A stretch of DNA of 64,000 bases from Deinococcus yavapaiensis KR-236 (GTDB taxonomy: Bacteria > Deinococcota > Deinococci > Deinococcales > Deinococcaceae): contig NZ_QJSX01000007.1 of assembly GCF_003217515.1 (NCBI RefSeq), positions 140,944 through 204,943 of the forward strand. Direction: 5' to 3'. Position 1 is the stretch's first letter. The number at the start of each line of letters is the position of its first letter. Below are positions 26,270 to 35,615 of the stretch, one piece after another. A model generated the notes under the pieces. The model saw only the letters and a list, made by a program, of their open reading frames with translations. It did no database searches and was not told where the DNA came from. A program made the position numbers and the translations under genes.

Positions 26270-26600
26270 GTCGGCGGTCGATCTACACGGGCGACGCGCC
26301 CGCCACGTACGCCGTCGTCGAGGCGACCGAGCCACCGAAGCCCGAGGATGATCGCCTCGGCCACGCCGAAATGCCCTCGAGCCCCGCGCAGAGTGGGCGC
26401 GGATCGTCGGTGAGACCGTGCGCATCCACCGCGACTTCTTCCACGATCCGGCGATGCACGGGCTCGACAGGGCGTCAGGGGCAAAGCGAGACCGCGCGTT
26501 CCTGCCGCACGTCGGTCAGCGTGAAGGCTCGTGGCCGAGGCGTCCGGCGAACGCGTGGGGTACGCCTACGCCTCGGACAGTGACGTGTCGCGGACCATGT
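26270..26600 (+). pseudogene. Possible decayed GNAT acetyltransferase remnant
   Basis: Coding-like segments lie in three successive plus-strand frames: YTGDAPATYAVVEATEPP (about 26282-26335), VRIHRDFFHDPAMHGLD (about 26415-26465) and LVAEASGERVGYAYAS (about 26528-26575). The last is the core beta-strand pattern of GNAT N-acetyltransferases. No single frame is open across them, so at least two frameshifts would be needed. The rest of 26110-26987 shows no convincing gene. Confidence 0.3.
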
Positions 26601-26949
26601 CGGGTCGCTGGGCGCACATTTGGGCGGTCGCTTTCGCTTCTGGCACATTCTCGGCGGCTTCAGACGAGGTCGAGGTGCCGACCGTCCGCCCGTCGGCGTT
26701 CGTGAGAGGCGGTCGCTTCGCGCCTCGTCGACTCAGGTTTGAAACCTCCACCGGGGGGCGCTTCGTTCCCTTGTCACGAAACCTCGCGGTGGAACGCGAC
26801 CGGACGTACCGACGCGAAGGGTCGGCCCCGACTGTTTCCTTTTCGCGTTCAGGCAACAGCGGTCGAGCAAGGAGTCTTGCCAGGACAAAGGCGATGCGCG
26901 AACTTCACTCGGCGGCTGGACGCCCTCCCGGGACGTGGCAGCAACGCGG

Positions 26950-26978
26950 GGTGCGGGCGCCTTCCCGGCGCCCGCACC
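26950..26978 (-). terminator. Hairpin terminator of the subtilisin gene
   Basis: A 12-bp GC-rich perfect stem (26950-26961 with 26967-26978) and 5-nt loop, 10 bp beyond the stop of the minus-strand protease gene. Confidence 0.7.
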
Positions 26979-26987
26979 TCTGGGATG

Positions 26988-28508
26988 TCACTTCGTGATG
27001 GCCGCCAGGGCGTCGACTTCACCCGCGCCGTAGAAGCCGTTGTGGCCCATGCCGCCCAGGCAGGTCGCCGTGAAGTCGACGCCGGGGAGAAACTGCGGCA
27101 ACGGATTGTACGAGCGTGCCGGGCAGTCCAGCGGTTTGGCCGTCTGCATCAGCCGAGCCTTCACCGCGCCCGGCGACATAGGACCGAACTGGCTGATCAT
27201 CAGCGCGACGACTCCCGTGACGTGCGGCCCGGCCATGGAGGTGCCCTGCAGGTAGCCGTACGTCGCACAAGGTGCTGTCTGGCAGTCCTGCACGATCCTG
27301 CTGGGGAGAAGGTTGTTCCGGTGTGACGCGGGCCATGTCGAAAGAATCAGCCCGGACACGATGGTTCCCTCTGGCCCGGGAACGAACCGATCGCCTCCTG
27401 GCGCCGCCACGTCGATGACGCCCGCGCCGTAATTCGAGTAGTAGGCTTTGCGCTGCTGTCGGTTGTCGGCGGAGACGCTGATCACGCCCGGCACTTCGGC
27501 GGGCACTTGCGCGCAGGCGTTCGTGACTTCCCGTGTCATCGCCGTGGTGTTGTCGGGGCTGATGGTGTCCACGTTCTGCCTCGAGAGGTCCATGTTCTCG
27601 TTGCCTGCCGAGGCCACCACGGTCACACCCTTGCCGATCGCGTAGCGGATGGCGCGCCGCTCCGCTTCCCAGATCGCGCGCTGCTCGGCATCGTTTCGGC
27701 AATTGAACAACCAGGGATCGGCGAAGTAGCTGTTGTTCGTGACGGCCATGCCCTTTTCGGCGGCCCACATGAATCCGCACACTACGGCCTCGGGGTAGAA
27801 GAAGCCGTTCGCGTCGCCGACCTTGATGCCGGCGATTCGGACGTTGGGAGCCACGCCGGTGATGCCGATGCCGTTCTTCGCGGCGGCGATCGTACCCGCC
27901 GTGTGCGTGCCGTGTCCGTCGTCGTCCATCCACGCGGCGGGTGTCTGGTCCGGAGAGCCGCCCACGCACGAGGCGCTGCTGGAAAAGTCGACGTTTGCCG
28001 CGAGATCCGGGTGGGTGTAGTCCAAGCCGGTATCGAGGTCGCCGACGAGGACGGCGCGCGAGCCGGAATTGACGGCTTGCGCTTCCGGCACGCGGATTTG
28101 CCGCATGTCTCCCTGCAGCACGCTGAGCGGGTCTCCGGAGGCGACCGGGGTCGTCGGCGCCGCTTCGACCTCGGGCTTTTGAAGCTGCACGGCGAAGTCG
28201 GCGGTGCCGGACGCGCCCTGCACGCGGGCGTCACGGCGAACGGCGGAGGCGAAGGCGGGGTCCGCGGCGCGCGCCACCGCCACCCCGATGGCGTCGTACC
28301 GAGCGACCAGCGTGCCGCCCGCACGGGTGATGGCGTCGAGGGCGACTTCGTTTCCGCGGTACACCACCAGGTAGGTTCGCGTCGCCTGGGACGAGAGGGC
28401 AGCCGCCGAGGCCACTCTCAGGGAGGACGGCGTGTGACCGCAGGCCGTGAGCGACAAGGTCAGCGCGATGGCGGCAGCGGCAGACGGAGAAAGCTTCATC
28501 GATCTCAT
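26988..28508 (-). CDS. Subtilisin-like serine protease (S8), lipoprotein
   Basis: This 506-residue protease has a lipoprotein signal ending LSLTACG (Cys 23), a prodomain-like region (about 45-145; TYLVVYRGNEVALDAI) and the S8 catalytic domain. Asp159 lies in GDLDTGLDYTHPDLA, His199 in DGHGTHTAG and Ser424 in GTSMAGPHV. Four further cysteines (181, 244, 270, 332) and CQTAPC could form disulfides. It is anchored at the cell surface and degrades or matures extracellular proteins. The ATG at 28508 has AGGA 7 nt upstream. An inverted repeat (28564-28597) lies in its upstream region. Confidence 0.93.
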   Translation of the reverse strand: MRSMKLSPSAAAAIALTLSLTACGHTPSSLRVASAAALSSQATRTYLVVYRGNEVALDAITRAGGTLVARYDAIGVAVARAADPAFASAVRRDARVQGASGTADFAVQLQKPEVEAAPTTPVASGDPLSVLQGDMRQIRVPEAQAVNSGSRAVLVGDLDTGLDYTHPDLAANVDFSSSASCVGGSPDQTPAAWMDDDGHGTHTAGTIAAAKNGIGITGVAPNVRIAGIKVGDANGFFYPEAVVCGFMWAAEKGMAVTNNSYFADPWLFNCRNDAEQRAIWEAERRAIRYAIGKGVTVVASAGNENMDLSRQNVDTISPDNTTAMTREVTNACAQVPAEVPGVISVSADNRQQRKAYYSNYGAGVIDVAAPGGDRFVPGPEGTIVSGLILSTWPASHRNNLLPSRIVQDCQTAPCATYGYLQGTSMAGPHVTGVVALMISQFGPMSPGAVKARLMQTAKPLDCPARSYNPLPQFLPGVDFTATCLGGMGHNGFYGAGEVDALAAITK

Positions 28509-28563
28509 GTGGTGTTCCTCCACGAGCAACAAGAAGCTTCGGGCCGGTCTCACCATTCGCTCC

Positions 28564-28597
28564 GGTACTTCTGCTGGTGACCGTGCTTAGAAGTACC
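28564..28597. repeat. Inverted repeat upstream of the subtilisin gene
   Basis: GGTACTTCT (28564-28572) and AGAAGTACC (28589-28597) form a perfect 9-bp inverted repeat with a 16-bp spacer. It could be an operator or a hairpin in the leader; no clear -10 was found nearby. The rest of 28598-28870 holds no supported gene. Confidence 0.35.
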
Positions 28598-28927
28598 TTC
28601 TCAGCTCCCGATGACTTATCGAAACATGAAGACGGGACGCCGCGTTTGGGTATTTAATGAACGCTACTTCATGGCTTCTTGATTCTCGGGCTTCTTGTGT
28701 TGTTAACCTTTGCAGGAAAGGTCGCGTGAGAAGCCTCAAGGCGTACTTTTGCCTGTCGCCGCACATCGACTCGATCCTCCTTCGTCCCGAGCTTCCAGGT
28801 CGTCCTCGCGAGCGCCGCCGGTAGCACGCGCTCCAATCAGAACTCAACGTCGGACGCCGGCACGCTCTCGGACGCTATCCTGCTTTTCGACACCGTACGC
28901 GCCCTGGCCCCCTACCTCCAGTCGTGG

Positions 28928-30303
28928 TTGGAGTACCAGCGGGATCTGGCGCGAGTGCCGGGCGTCCAGGTGGCCGTGCGGGTGAACGGTGAATTGGCGG
29001 CCTCGTTCGCGCTGGGCGTGGCGAACGAAGCCACCGGGCAGCCCCTCACGCCACGGCACCTCTTCCGGATCGCCTCACACTCCAAGACCTTCACCGCGAC
29101 CGCGATCTTCCAACTGGTCGAGAACTGGTCGAGGCCGGGGCGCTGCGCTTGGACGACTCCGCGGGCCGCTGGCTGCCGGAACTGGAGGAATCGCCCGCGG
29201 CGGACTTGACCGTGCGGGCACTGCTGGGGCACCAGTCGGGCATCAACCGCGACGGAGCCGACAGCGACTACTGGCAGCAACTCCACGACTTCCCCGACCG
29301 CGACGCTCTGATCGCACTGTGCCGAGCCGACGCCGTGTTCCCACAGAATCAGTTCTTCAAGTACTCGAACATGGGCTACTCGCTGCTGGGCCTGATCATC
29401 GAGGCGGCCAGCGGCCAGACGTACGAGGATTACGTGGCGGCGCACATCACAGGGCCGCTCACGCTGACCGACCTGGGACCGGAACTGCCGCCAGAGCGCG
29501 AGCCCGAACTGGCGGCCGGGCACAGCGGGCGCTTGGCGGGCAACGATGCCCGGCGGGTGCTGCCCTCGTCGGATACCCGGGCGATGGCGGCCGCCACGGG
29601 ATTTTACGGAACGGCGGAAGATGTCACGGCCTACCTGGCCGCGCACGCACCGGGCCGCGCCGAGTTGCTCACGGACGCGTCCAAGCGCCTCATGCAACGC
29701 AAGGAATCCGAGATCAGCCGACCCGTGAAGCGCTGGTACGGCCTGGGCTTCATCATCGATGAAATCGGGGGGCGCACGGTCGTGGGCCACTCGGGCGGCT
29801 TTCCCGGGCACATCACGCAGTCTTGGCTCGACCCGGAATCGGGCTTGGCGGTGTCCGTCCTCACGAACTGCTTGGGCGGCCCCGCGACCGAATGGGCGAC
29901 GAACCTCATCAAGCTGATCGATCTTGCCGTGCACGCACCGGAGAAGAAGACCGCCGACGTTCCCGGCTTCGACCTGAAAACCTACACGGGTCGCTTCGCC
30001 ACCGACTGGGGAGCGTTCGACGTGGTCGATCTGGCAGGCCGACTGGTGTCGCTGATGCCACAAGGCGATCCTGCGTTCAGCGCCACTGAATTGACCGTGG
30101 TCGACGCCGACACGCTGATGCCCGAACCGCAAGCTGGCTTCGGCGCGGTCGGTGAGCCGTTCCGGTTTCAGCGCACGGCGACCGGCGACATCGAGTGGGT
30201 GCGTCAAGGCGGCGGGCGAGCTTGGCCCGTCGCGGCGTACCGGGAGCGAGTGGGCCTCGCTCCGCTGTCTCCCCGCGGACGCACAGGCGAACGTTCCGCC
30301 TGA
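28928..30303 (+). pseudogene. Beta-lactamase-family serine hydrolase gene disrupted by an 11-bp tandem duplication
   Basis: The first part encodes VPGVQVAVRVNGELAASFAL and HLFRIASHSKTFTATAIFQL (SHSK is the SxxK motif), then runs out of frame. The correct frame resumes with LRLDDSAGRWLPELEES and stays open to 30303, carrying LLGHQSG, YSN in FKYSNMGYSLLGLI, HSGGFPGH and a C-terminal domain. The break coincides with AACTGGTCGAG repeated at 29112-29122 and 29123-29133; removing one copy restores QLVEAGALRLDD. The 5' end is unclear: homology-like sequence (DTVRALAPYLQSWLEYQR) begins near 28889, upstream of the TTG at 28928, with TATCCT at 28876. A sequencing error is possible but an exact 11-bp duplication makes it unlikely. 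Confidence 0.8.
29112..29133 (+). repeat. 11-bp exact tandem duplication causing a frameshift
   Basis: AACTGGTCGAG occurs twice head to tail. Eleven is not a multiple of three, so one extra copy shifts the reading frame. Confidence 0.9.
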
Positions 30304-30408
30304 AACGCGCCGCGCGGTGACGCGGCGGCATGCCAGCACGGACGGCGCCCGAGGTGGTCGGCGAGAGGCGGGAAGAACGAGAGAGGGAGCAGTCGGGAAG
30401 GGGCGAAG

Positions 30409-31257
30409 TTACTGCTCCGCGCCTTCCCGGCGCACGCGAACGTCCACTTCCAACGCCGCTTGACCGCCTCCTCGAAGCACGCCGCGCACGGGCGGCACGT
30501 CACCGTAGTCACGTCCGTGGCCGATCTTGATGTGCGCCTCGCCGACGAGGACGTCGTTCGTGGGATCGAACCCCACCCAGCGCGGCGGCAAGAAGCACTC
30601 CACCCAAGCGTGCGTCGCCGCCGCGCCGACGAAGTCCTCACCGGCGTGCACGTACCCCGACACGTACCGAGCGGGGATCCCTCGCGAGCGGCACACGGCG
30701 ATCATCGCGTGCGCGTAATCCTGGCAGACACCGGCGCCTGTTCGTGCGAACGCCTCCAGCGGCGTATCGACCCGCGTCGCGCCCGGCGTGTACGAAAAGC
30801 GGCGATGCAAATGCGTCGTGAGCTCGCTCAACTCCCCTGCGAGCTCGGCATCTTGGGAAGTGGGACGCCAGCCGAACGCCTCGCCGGGATCCGCGCTCAA
30901 CGTCGTGCGCGGCGAGGGCGACACGAACTCGACGAGATGCTCGTGCGAAGGATGCCGAAGGAACGAGGTCAACGTCGCGCGCGTGACACGCGGCGGCGGT
31001 GAGTCGGGCGAGGTGAAGACGAGCGACGTCGCTTCCAAGCGCAAGGTCGTGTGACGTTCGGGCACCTCGACGTGATGAACGATGGTGCCGAAGTAGTCGG
31101 TGCGCACCTCGACGTGCGCTTCGGGGGTAACGACGAGCGAGAAGTTCGAGACGGACTGCCGTTCGTCCTGCGTGGGCTGCAAGCGCAATTCGTTGAACGA
31201 ATCCCACGCGGGCGCCGGGTAACGGTACTCGGTGACGTGCCGAATGAAGGCGCGCAT
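30409..31257 (-). CDS. Transglutaminase-like protein with Bact_transglu_N domain
   Basis: This 282-residue cytoplasmic protein starts with the beta-rich N-terminal domain typical of bacterial transglutaminase-like proteins (HVTEYRYPAPAWDSFNELRL). The transglutaminase core follows, with Cys in GAGVCQDYAHAMIAV, His in ATHAWVECFLP and Asp in GFDPTND, a complete triad. Such proteins act as peptidases or amide-forming enzymes. It is third in an operon with the ATP-grasp and alpha-E genes, 4 bp after the latter, with no clear ribosome-binding site of its own, so translation is probably coupled. Confidence 0.92.
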   Translation of the reverse strand: MRAFIRHVTEYRYPAPAWDSFNELRLQPTQDERQSVSNFSLVVTPEAHVEVRTDYFGTIVHHVEVPERHTTLRLEATSLVFTSPDSPPPRVTRATLTSFLRHPSHEHLVEFVSPSPRTTLSADPGEAFGWRPTSQDAELAGELSELTTHLHRRFSYTPGATRVDTPLEAFARTGAGVCQDYAHAMIAVCRSRGIPARYVSGYVHAGEDFVGAAATHAWVECFLPPRWVGFDPTNDVLVGEAHIKIGHGRDYGDVPPVRGVLRGGGQAALEVDVRVRREGAEQ

Positions 31258-31261
31258 GCGT

Positions 31262-32224
31262 TCAGGCGGTGAAGTACGCTCGGTGAATGGCCGTCCCGAT
31301 CGCCGTGACGTCGGCGAGAAGGTCGCCCAGCCCGGGGGACGCGTCGTCGATGACGTGCCGGACGTCCACGTGCGCCAAACGCGCGACCAGCCAATCGGCG
31401 TCTCTCAGCAAGGAGCGGACGGCAGGCCGCATCGCTTCGGGTCCTTCTGTGACGGCGGCGATGTCTCGCAGCGACTTTGCCAGGGACATCGCCGAGTACC
31501 GAACGGAACGCGGAAAGTCCGGGGCGAGCAGCAAGAACTCCGCGACCCGCCTCGGTTCGAGCCGCGAGCGGTAGCGCTTGCGGTGCGCTTCGTACGCGCT
31601 CGCCGTCTTGAGGACCGCCATGAGCCGGTGGTTTTCGAGCGCTTGCGCGCCTTCTTGCGCGTCCTCCTCGCTCGGGCGGGTGCGCACTTGCAAGAGCCGC
31701 AAGACGTTGTCGGCCCGTTCGAGCTTCTGGCCGAGACGCAAGAACGCCCATCCTTGATCGCGCGGCAACGCCGCGAAGGCCATGCCGAAAAAGAGTTGGC
31801 ACGCTTCGCGAACGGCGACGCAGTAATCGTGTAGCGCGTCCGTGCGCAACACCCGCTCCGTGTCGAAGCACAACGAGAGGTACGCGCGGTTGATCGCTTC
31901 CCACATTTCGCTCGGAATGCGGTCGCGTAACGACCGAGCGTTCTCTCGCGCGCGCGACAAGCACGAAACGATCGACGAAGGATTCGCGCGGTCGAACGCC
32001 AACCAAATCGGAACGCCTTGCCCGTCCATGCCCGCGCTGCCGTACCGCTCCTGGTAACTCGCCATCGAACCGCTGATCGCGATGAGCGGCTCCCAGAAGT
32101 CCTCGACGACGCCCGCGCTTTCGAGCGTCGCGTAGTAATTGACATCCAGCAGACGCGCGGTGTTCTCCGCGCGTTCCACGTACCGTCCAATCCAGTACAA
32201 CGACTCCGCGACCCTCGCGAGCAT
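31262..32224 (-). CDS. Alpha-E domain protein (DUF403/COG2307)
   Basis: This 320-residue helical protein has the signature start MLARVAESLYWIGRYVERAE and repeated helical motifs such as FLRLGQKLERADNVLRLLQV. Alpha-E proteins are regularly encoded beside circularly permuted ATP-grasp enzymes and transglutaminases; their biochemical role is not established. The ATG at 32224 shares its A with the stop of the ATP-grasp gene (TGATG) and has AGGAGG 7 nt upstream. Confidence 0.93.
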   Translation of the reverse strand: MLARVAESLYWIGRYVERAENTARLLDVNYYATLESAGVVEDFWEPLIAISGSMASYQERYGSAGMDGQGVPIWLAFDRANPSSIVSCLSRARENARSLRDRIPSEMWEAINRAYLSLCFDTERVLRTDALHDYCVAVREACQLFFGMAFAALPRDQGWAFLRLGQKLERADNVLRLLQVRTRPSEEDAQEGAQALENHRLMAVLKTASAYEAHRKRYRSRLEPRRVAEFLLLAPDFPRSVRYSAMSLAKSLRDIAAVTEGPEAMRPAVRSLLRDADWLVARLAHVDVRHVIDDASPGLGDLLADVTAIGTAIHRAYFTA

Positions 32225-33720
32225 CAATGCCCTCCTTCTTGCTCTTGGTGTTGACGCTGAACGCGTTCACGACGCGGTTCGCTCAACACCCACGTGTCCT
32301 TGCTTCCGCCGCCTTGCGACGAGTTCACGACGAGCGACCCTCTCGTCAAAGCGACGCGTGTGAGGCCGCCCGGCACGATCGTGATGTTCTCGCCGACGAG
32401 AATGTACGGCCGAAGGTCGACGTGCGCGGGCTCGAACTTCCCGCTGTCCGGGTAGTACGTCGGGTGGCGAGACAACGCGATCGTCGGCTGCGCGATGTAA
32501 CCGCGCGGATGCGCCCGCACGTTCTTCAAGAAGCGCTCGATCTCGTCCTTGCTCGCCGCCGGACCGATCAGCATGCCGTACCCGCCCGCTTCGCCCACCG
32601 CTTTGATCACGAGACTCGACGCGTTCGAAAGCATGAAGTCGAGGCCGTCCTTGTCGAGCCCCAAGTGCGTCTCGACGTTGTTGAGGATCGGCGTTTCCGA
32701 CAGGTAATAGCGAATCATCGCCGGGACGTACGCGTACACGGCCTTGTCGTCGGCGACGCCCGTCCCGATCGCGTTCGCGAGCGCCACGCGTCCCTTTCGG
32801 TACACTTCCACGAGGCCGGGCACGCCGAGCAACGAGTCCTCACGAAACGTCAGCGGATCGAGGAAGTCGTCGTCGAGGCGGCGGTAGATGACGTCCACTT
32901 GCGCGCGACCGGCCGTCGTTCGCATCCACACCCGCCCACCTTCCACGAACAAGTCGCGTCCCTCGACGAGTTCGATGCCCATCTGCTGCGCGAGAAACGC
33001 GTGCTCGAAGTACGCGGAGTTGTACATGCCCGGCGTGAGCAGCACGATCGTCGGGTCGTTCACGTCACGCGGCGACAACGAACGCAGCAATTCGAGCAGC
33101 GCGGTCGTGTAGTGCTGCACGGGCCGCACGCGCGCTCCGGAAAACAAGCCGGGCAAGGCGCGCGTCATCGCGACGCGGTTGGCGAGCAGGTACGAAACGC
33201 CGCTCGGCGTGCGAAGGTTGTCTTCGAGCACGAGGTACTCGCCCGTCTCGTTGCGCACGAGGTCCGTTCCCACGACGTGCGTGTACAACCCGTGCGGGAC
33301 GGTCACGCCGTGCACTTCGCGTCGAAAGTGCGTGGAGCTGTACACGAGTTCACGCGGAATGACGCCGTCCCGCAAGATTTCGCCGCGTCCGTACACGTCA
33401 CGCAAGAAGGCATTCAGCGCTTTCACGCGTTGCGTGAGGCCACGCTCGATGTGCGCCCACTCGTCGGCGGGAATGACGCGCGGCACGGGATCGAAGGGAA
33501 TGGTGCGCTCCGTTCCGGCGCCGTCGACGTCGAGGCCGCCGTACACCGTGAACGTGATGCCTTGATTGCGAAAGGCGAGATCCAACAGGGCGCGTCGTCG
33601 TTCGAACTCCGCTCGCCCGAGGCCTTGAAGGTACGCGTGAATGCGTTCGTAATGCGCCCGCACGCCCTGGGCGTCGAACATCTCATCGTAAAAACCGCTC
33701 GCCGCGTACCCGTCGAACAT
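32224..33720 (-). CDS. Circularly permuted ATP-grasp type 2 protein (DUF404/DUF407, COG2308)
   Basis: This 498-residue protein shows the family features: FYDEMFDAQGVRAHY at the start, FDPVPRVIPADEWAHIERGL, then LVLEDNLRTPSGVSYLLANR. The ATP-grasp elements AVGEAGGYGMLIGP and HVDLRPYILV follow. ATP-grasp enzymes of this group are predicted to form peptide or amide bonds using ATP. It is the first gene of the operon that continues with alpha-E and transglutaminase. The ATG at 33720 has GGAGG 5 nt upstream. Confidence 0.93.
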   Translation of the reverse strand: MFDGYAASGFYDEMFDAQGVRAHYERIHAYLQGLGRAEFERRRALLDLAFRNQGITFTVYGGLDVDGAGTERTIPFDPVPRVIPADEWAHIERGLTQRVKALNAFLRDVYGRGEILRDGVIPRELVYSSTHFRREVHGVTVPHGLYTHVVGTDLVRNETGEYLVLEDNLRTPSGVSYLLANRVAMTRALPGLFSGARVRPVQHYTTALLELLRSLSPRDVNDPTIVLLTPGMYNSAYFEHAFLAQQMGIELVEGRDLFVEGGRVWMRTTAGRAQVDVIYRRLDDDFLDPLTFREDSLLGVPGLVEVYRKGRVALANAIGTGVADDKAVYAYVPAMIRYYLSETPILNNVETHLGLDKDGLDFMLSNASSLVIKAVGEAGGYGMLIGPAASKDEIERFLKNVRAHPRGYIAQPTIALSRHPTYYPDSGKFEPAHVDLRPYILVGENITIVPGGLTRVALTRGSLVVNSSQGGGSKDTWVLSEPRRERVQRQHQEQEGGH

Positions 33721-33812
33721 GCTCGCCTCCGTGTGAGTATGAAGATACACGGTCTGTGTTTTTCATGCTGCCTTGCGTAGACCACGGCAAGCTCATCGCT
33801 TGTGAAGATGAC

Positions 33813-33818
33813 TAGGGT
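33813..33818 (+). promoter_or_regulatory. Candidate -10 of the divergent transglutaminase operon
   Basis: TAGGGT is 7 nt before the ATG at 33826; AGGGAG between them could also serve as a ribosome-binding site. The -35 region is weak. Confidence 0.35.
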
Positions 33819-33825
33819 AGGGAGC

Positions 33826-34686
33826 ATGACTTCGCGCGACGACCCTTCCGGCGCATTGCTCGTGCGCGTCGGCTTCGAACTCACGTACGACGTGCCGTAC
33901 GTGGCGCCGCTGCTCTTCCTCGTGGAGCCCAGCGACGGCCCTTTGCAGCGCGTCATGTCATCACGGCGCCTCTTGCCGCCGGACTTGCCGCTCGACCGCT
34001 TTTCGACGTACCGCGATGCGTTCGGCAACCTCGTGTGGCGCGTCTTGGCCCCGACGGGGTCATTTCGAATCGGGCACGACCTCGTCGTGCGCGTTCCGAC
34101 GGCGAAAGATCCCGTGCTGCCGCACCTCGACAAGCCGAGCATCGAGCACATTCCCGACGACGCGTTCGTGTACACCCTGCCCAGCCGATACTGTCCATCC
34201 GACTTGTTCATGACGATGGCGTGGGATTTGTTCGGAGATCTTCGCAGCGGCTGGGAGCAAGTGCAAGCCATTTGCGACCACTTGCACCTGCGCGTGCGTT
34301 ACGGCGTGGGTAGCACGGCGTCCTCGGACGCGCTACAAACGTACGAAGCGCGCGTCGGCGTGTGCCGTGACTTCACGCACATGGCGATCTCGTTTTGCCG
34401 TGCGCTCAACATTCCCGCTCGGTACGTCGGAGGCTACCTGCCCGATTTGTACATCGAACCGAACGACGCCCCGATGGACTTCCACGCTTGGTTCGAAGCG
34501 TACCTGGGCGGCGCGTGGCGCACCTTCGACGCGCGTCACAACATCCCCAGGGCAGGACGGGTCAAGATCGGCGTGGGCCGTGACGCCACGGACGTCGCGT
34601 TCAGCACCTCGTACGGCGCCACGAGACTCCAGTCCATGCGCGTGTGGGCCGACGAGTACCACGACGCTTCGGAGCAAAGCACGTGA
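33826..34686 (+). CDS. Transglutaminase-like protein
   Basis: This 286-residue protein has an N-terminal beta domain (LLVRVGFELTYDVPYVAPLL) and a transglutaminase core: Cys in RVGVCRDFTHMAISFC, His in MDFHAWFEAYL, Asp in TFDARHNIP. It then has the VKIGVGRDATDVAFSTSYG ending usual in this family. It is divergent from the ATP-grasp operon and overlaps the next transglutaminase gene by 4 nt. The ATG at 33826 is chosen over in-frame starts at 33802 and 33808 for its -10 and Shine-Dalgarno-like context. Confidence 0.9.
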   Translation: MTSRDDPSGALLVRVGFELTYDVPYVAPLLFLVEPSDGPLQRVMSSRRLLPPDLPLDRFSTYRDAFGNLVWRVLAPTGSFRIGHDLVVRVPTAKDPVLPHLDKPSIEHIPDDAFVYTLPSRYCPSDLFMTMAWDLFGDLRSGWEQVQAICDHLHLRVRYGVGSTASSDALQTYEARVGVCRDFTHMAISFCRALNIPARYVGGYLPDLYIEPNDAPMDFHAWFEAYLGGAWRTFDARHNIPRAGRVKIGVGRDATDVAFSTSYGATRLQSMRVWADEYHDASEQST

Positions 34687-35615
34687 ACGCGCCGTGGCCG
34701 AGCGACGTCGTTGCTCGCGCGCCGTTCTCGCCCGACGTCCTCGATCACCGCGCGATCGAATGGCCTCGGGTGCGACGCGCGACGCTGCAGGCGTTTCAAC
34801 GCTTTCGGTACGTGTACTCGGCGCCCGCGTACGACTTGTCGCAACGCCTCGTGATTCGCCCGGCGGACGACCGCGTCGATCAGCGCGTGGTGTCGTTCGA
34901 GTTGCGCGTGCATCCCCGGCGCTCGACGCGCATCGAGCGCCGAGACGTGTATGGAAACGTCGTGGTGGACGTCGACGCCTCGTACGTGCGGCGCGAAGCT
35001 CGATTCGACGTGAGTTTCGTCGTGGAGCGCCTCGCGAGCGCTTCGCGTCCCGTCGCTTCCGCTCGACAAGCGGAGCTTCTAGCTCATCCGACGCTTCTCA
35101 CGACGCCGAGCGCGCCCATGCTGGAAGTCGCGCGGAACTTGCGCGTTCGAGCGACCTCACCGCACGATCTCGCGGCCCGTATTTCCGACTTCGTCAGCGA
35201 GCACATGACGTACAAAGCGGGCGTCACGACGGTCAAGACGCCCGCTTCAGACGCGTTCGACATTGGCGCGGGCCTGTGCCAGGATTACGCGCACGTCGCA
35301 CTCGCCTTGTGCCGCGCGGCCGGAATCAGCGCTCGGTACGTGTCGGGTCACATGCTCGGCGAGGGTGGCTCGCACGCGTGGATCGAAGTCCTGCTGCCTC
35401 GGCAGGACGGCTTGTTCGAAGCGATAGGACTCGATCCCACGAACGCTCGTGCGCCGAACCTCAGTTACGTCGTCGTGGCGACGGGCGCGGATTACGCGGA
35501 CGTCGCGCCCACCACGGGCTTGTTTCGAAGCTCGAAGGGCGGCGTGCTGCAGTACGAGAAGCGCGCCGGACCCGTGCGCGTGGAGTACGAGGATGGAACG
35601 GTGCTCGAACGCTGA
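34683..35615 (+). CDS. Transglutaminase-like protein with Bact_transglu_N domain
   Basis: This 310-residue protein has an N-terminal Bact_transglu_N-like domain after a variable head (FRYVYSAPAYDLSQRLVIRP). The transglutaminase core has Cys in GAGLCQDYAHVALAL, His in GSHAWIEVLLP and Asp in GLDPTNARAP. The GTG start overlaps the previous stop (GTGA), indicating coupled expression. It is the third transglutaminase-like protein of the 30.4-35.6 kb cluster and most like the one at 30409. Confidence 0.9.
   Translation: MNAPWPSDVVARAPFSPDVLDHRAIEWPRVRRATLQAFQRFRYVYSAPAYDLSQRLVIRPADDRVDQRVVSFELRVHPRRSTRIERRDVYGNVVVDVDASYVRREARFDVSFVVERLASASRPVASARQAELLAHPTLLTTPSAPMLEVARNLRVRATSPHDLAARISDFVSEHMTYKAGVTTVKTPASDAFDIGAGLCQDYAHVALALCRAAGISARYVSGHMLGEGGSHAWIEVLLPRQDGLFEAIGLDPTNARAPNLSYVVVATGADYADVAPTTGLFRSSKGGVLQYEKRAGPVRVEYEDGTVLER

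Noticed and set aside
26531..26998. 155-codon plus-strand frame in the gap before the protease
   Set aside because: Only its first 20 residues look coding; the rest is low-quality sequence crossing the protease terminator and stop.
32227..33780. 517-codon plus-strand frame opposite the ATP-grasp gene
   Set aside because: The opposite strand encodes all conserved ATP-grasp elements; the plus frame has shadow composition.
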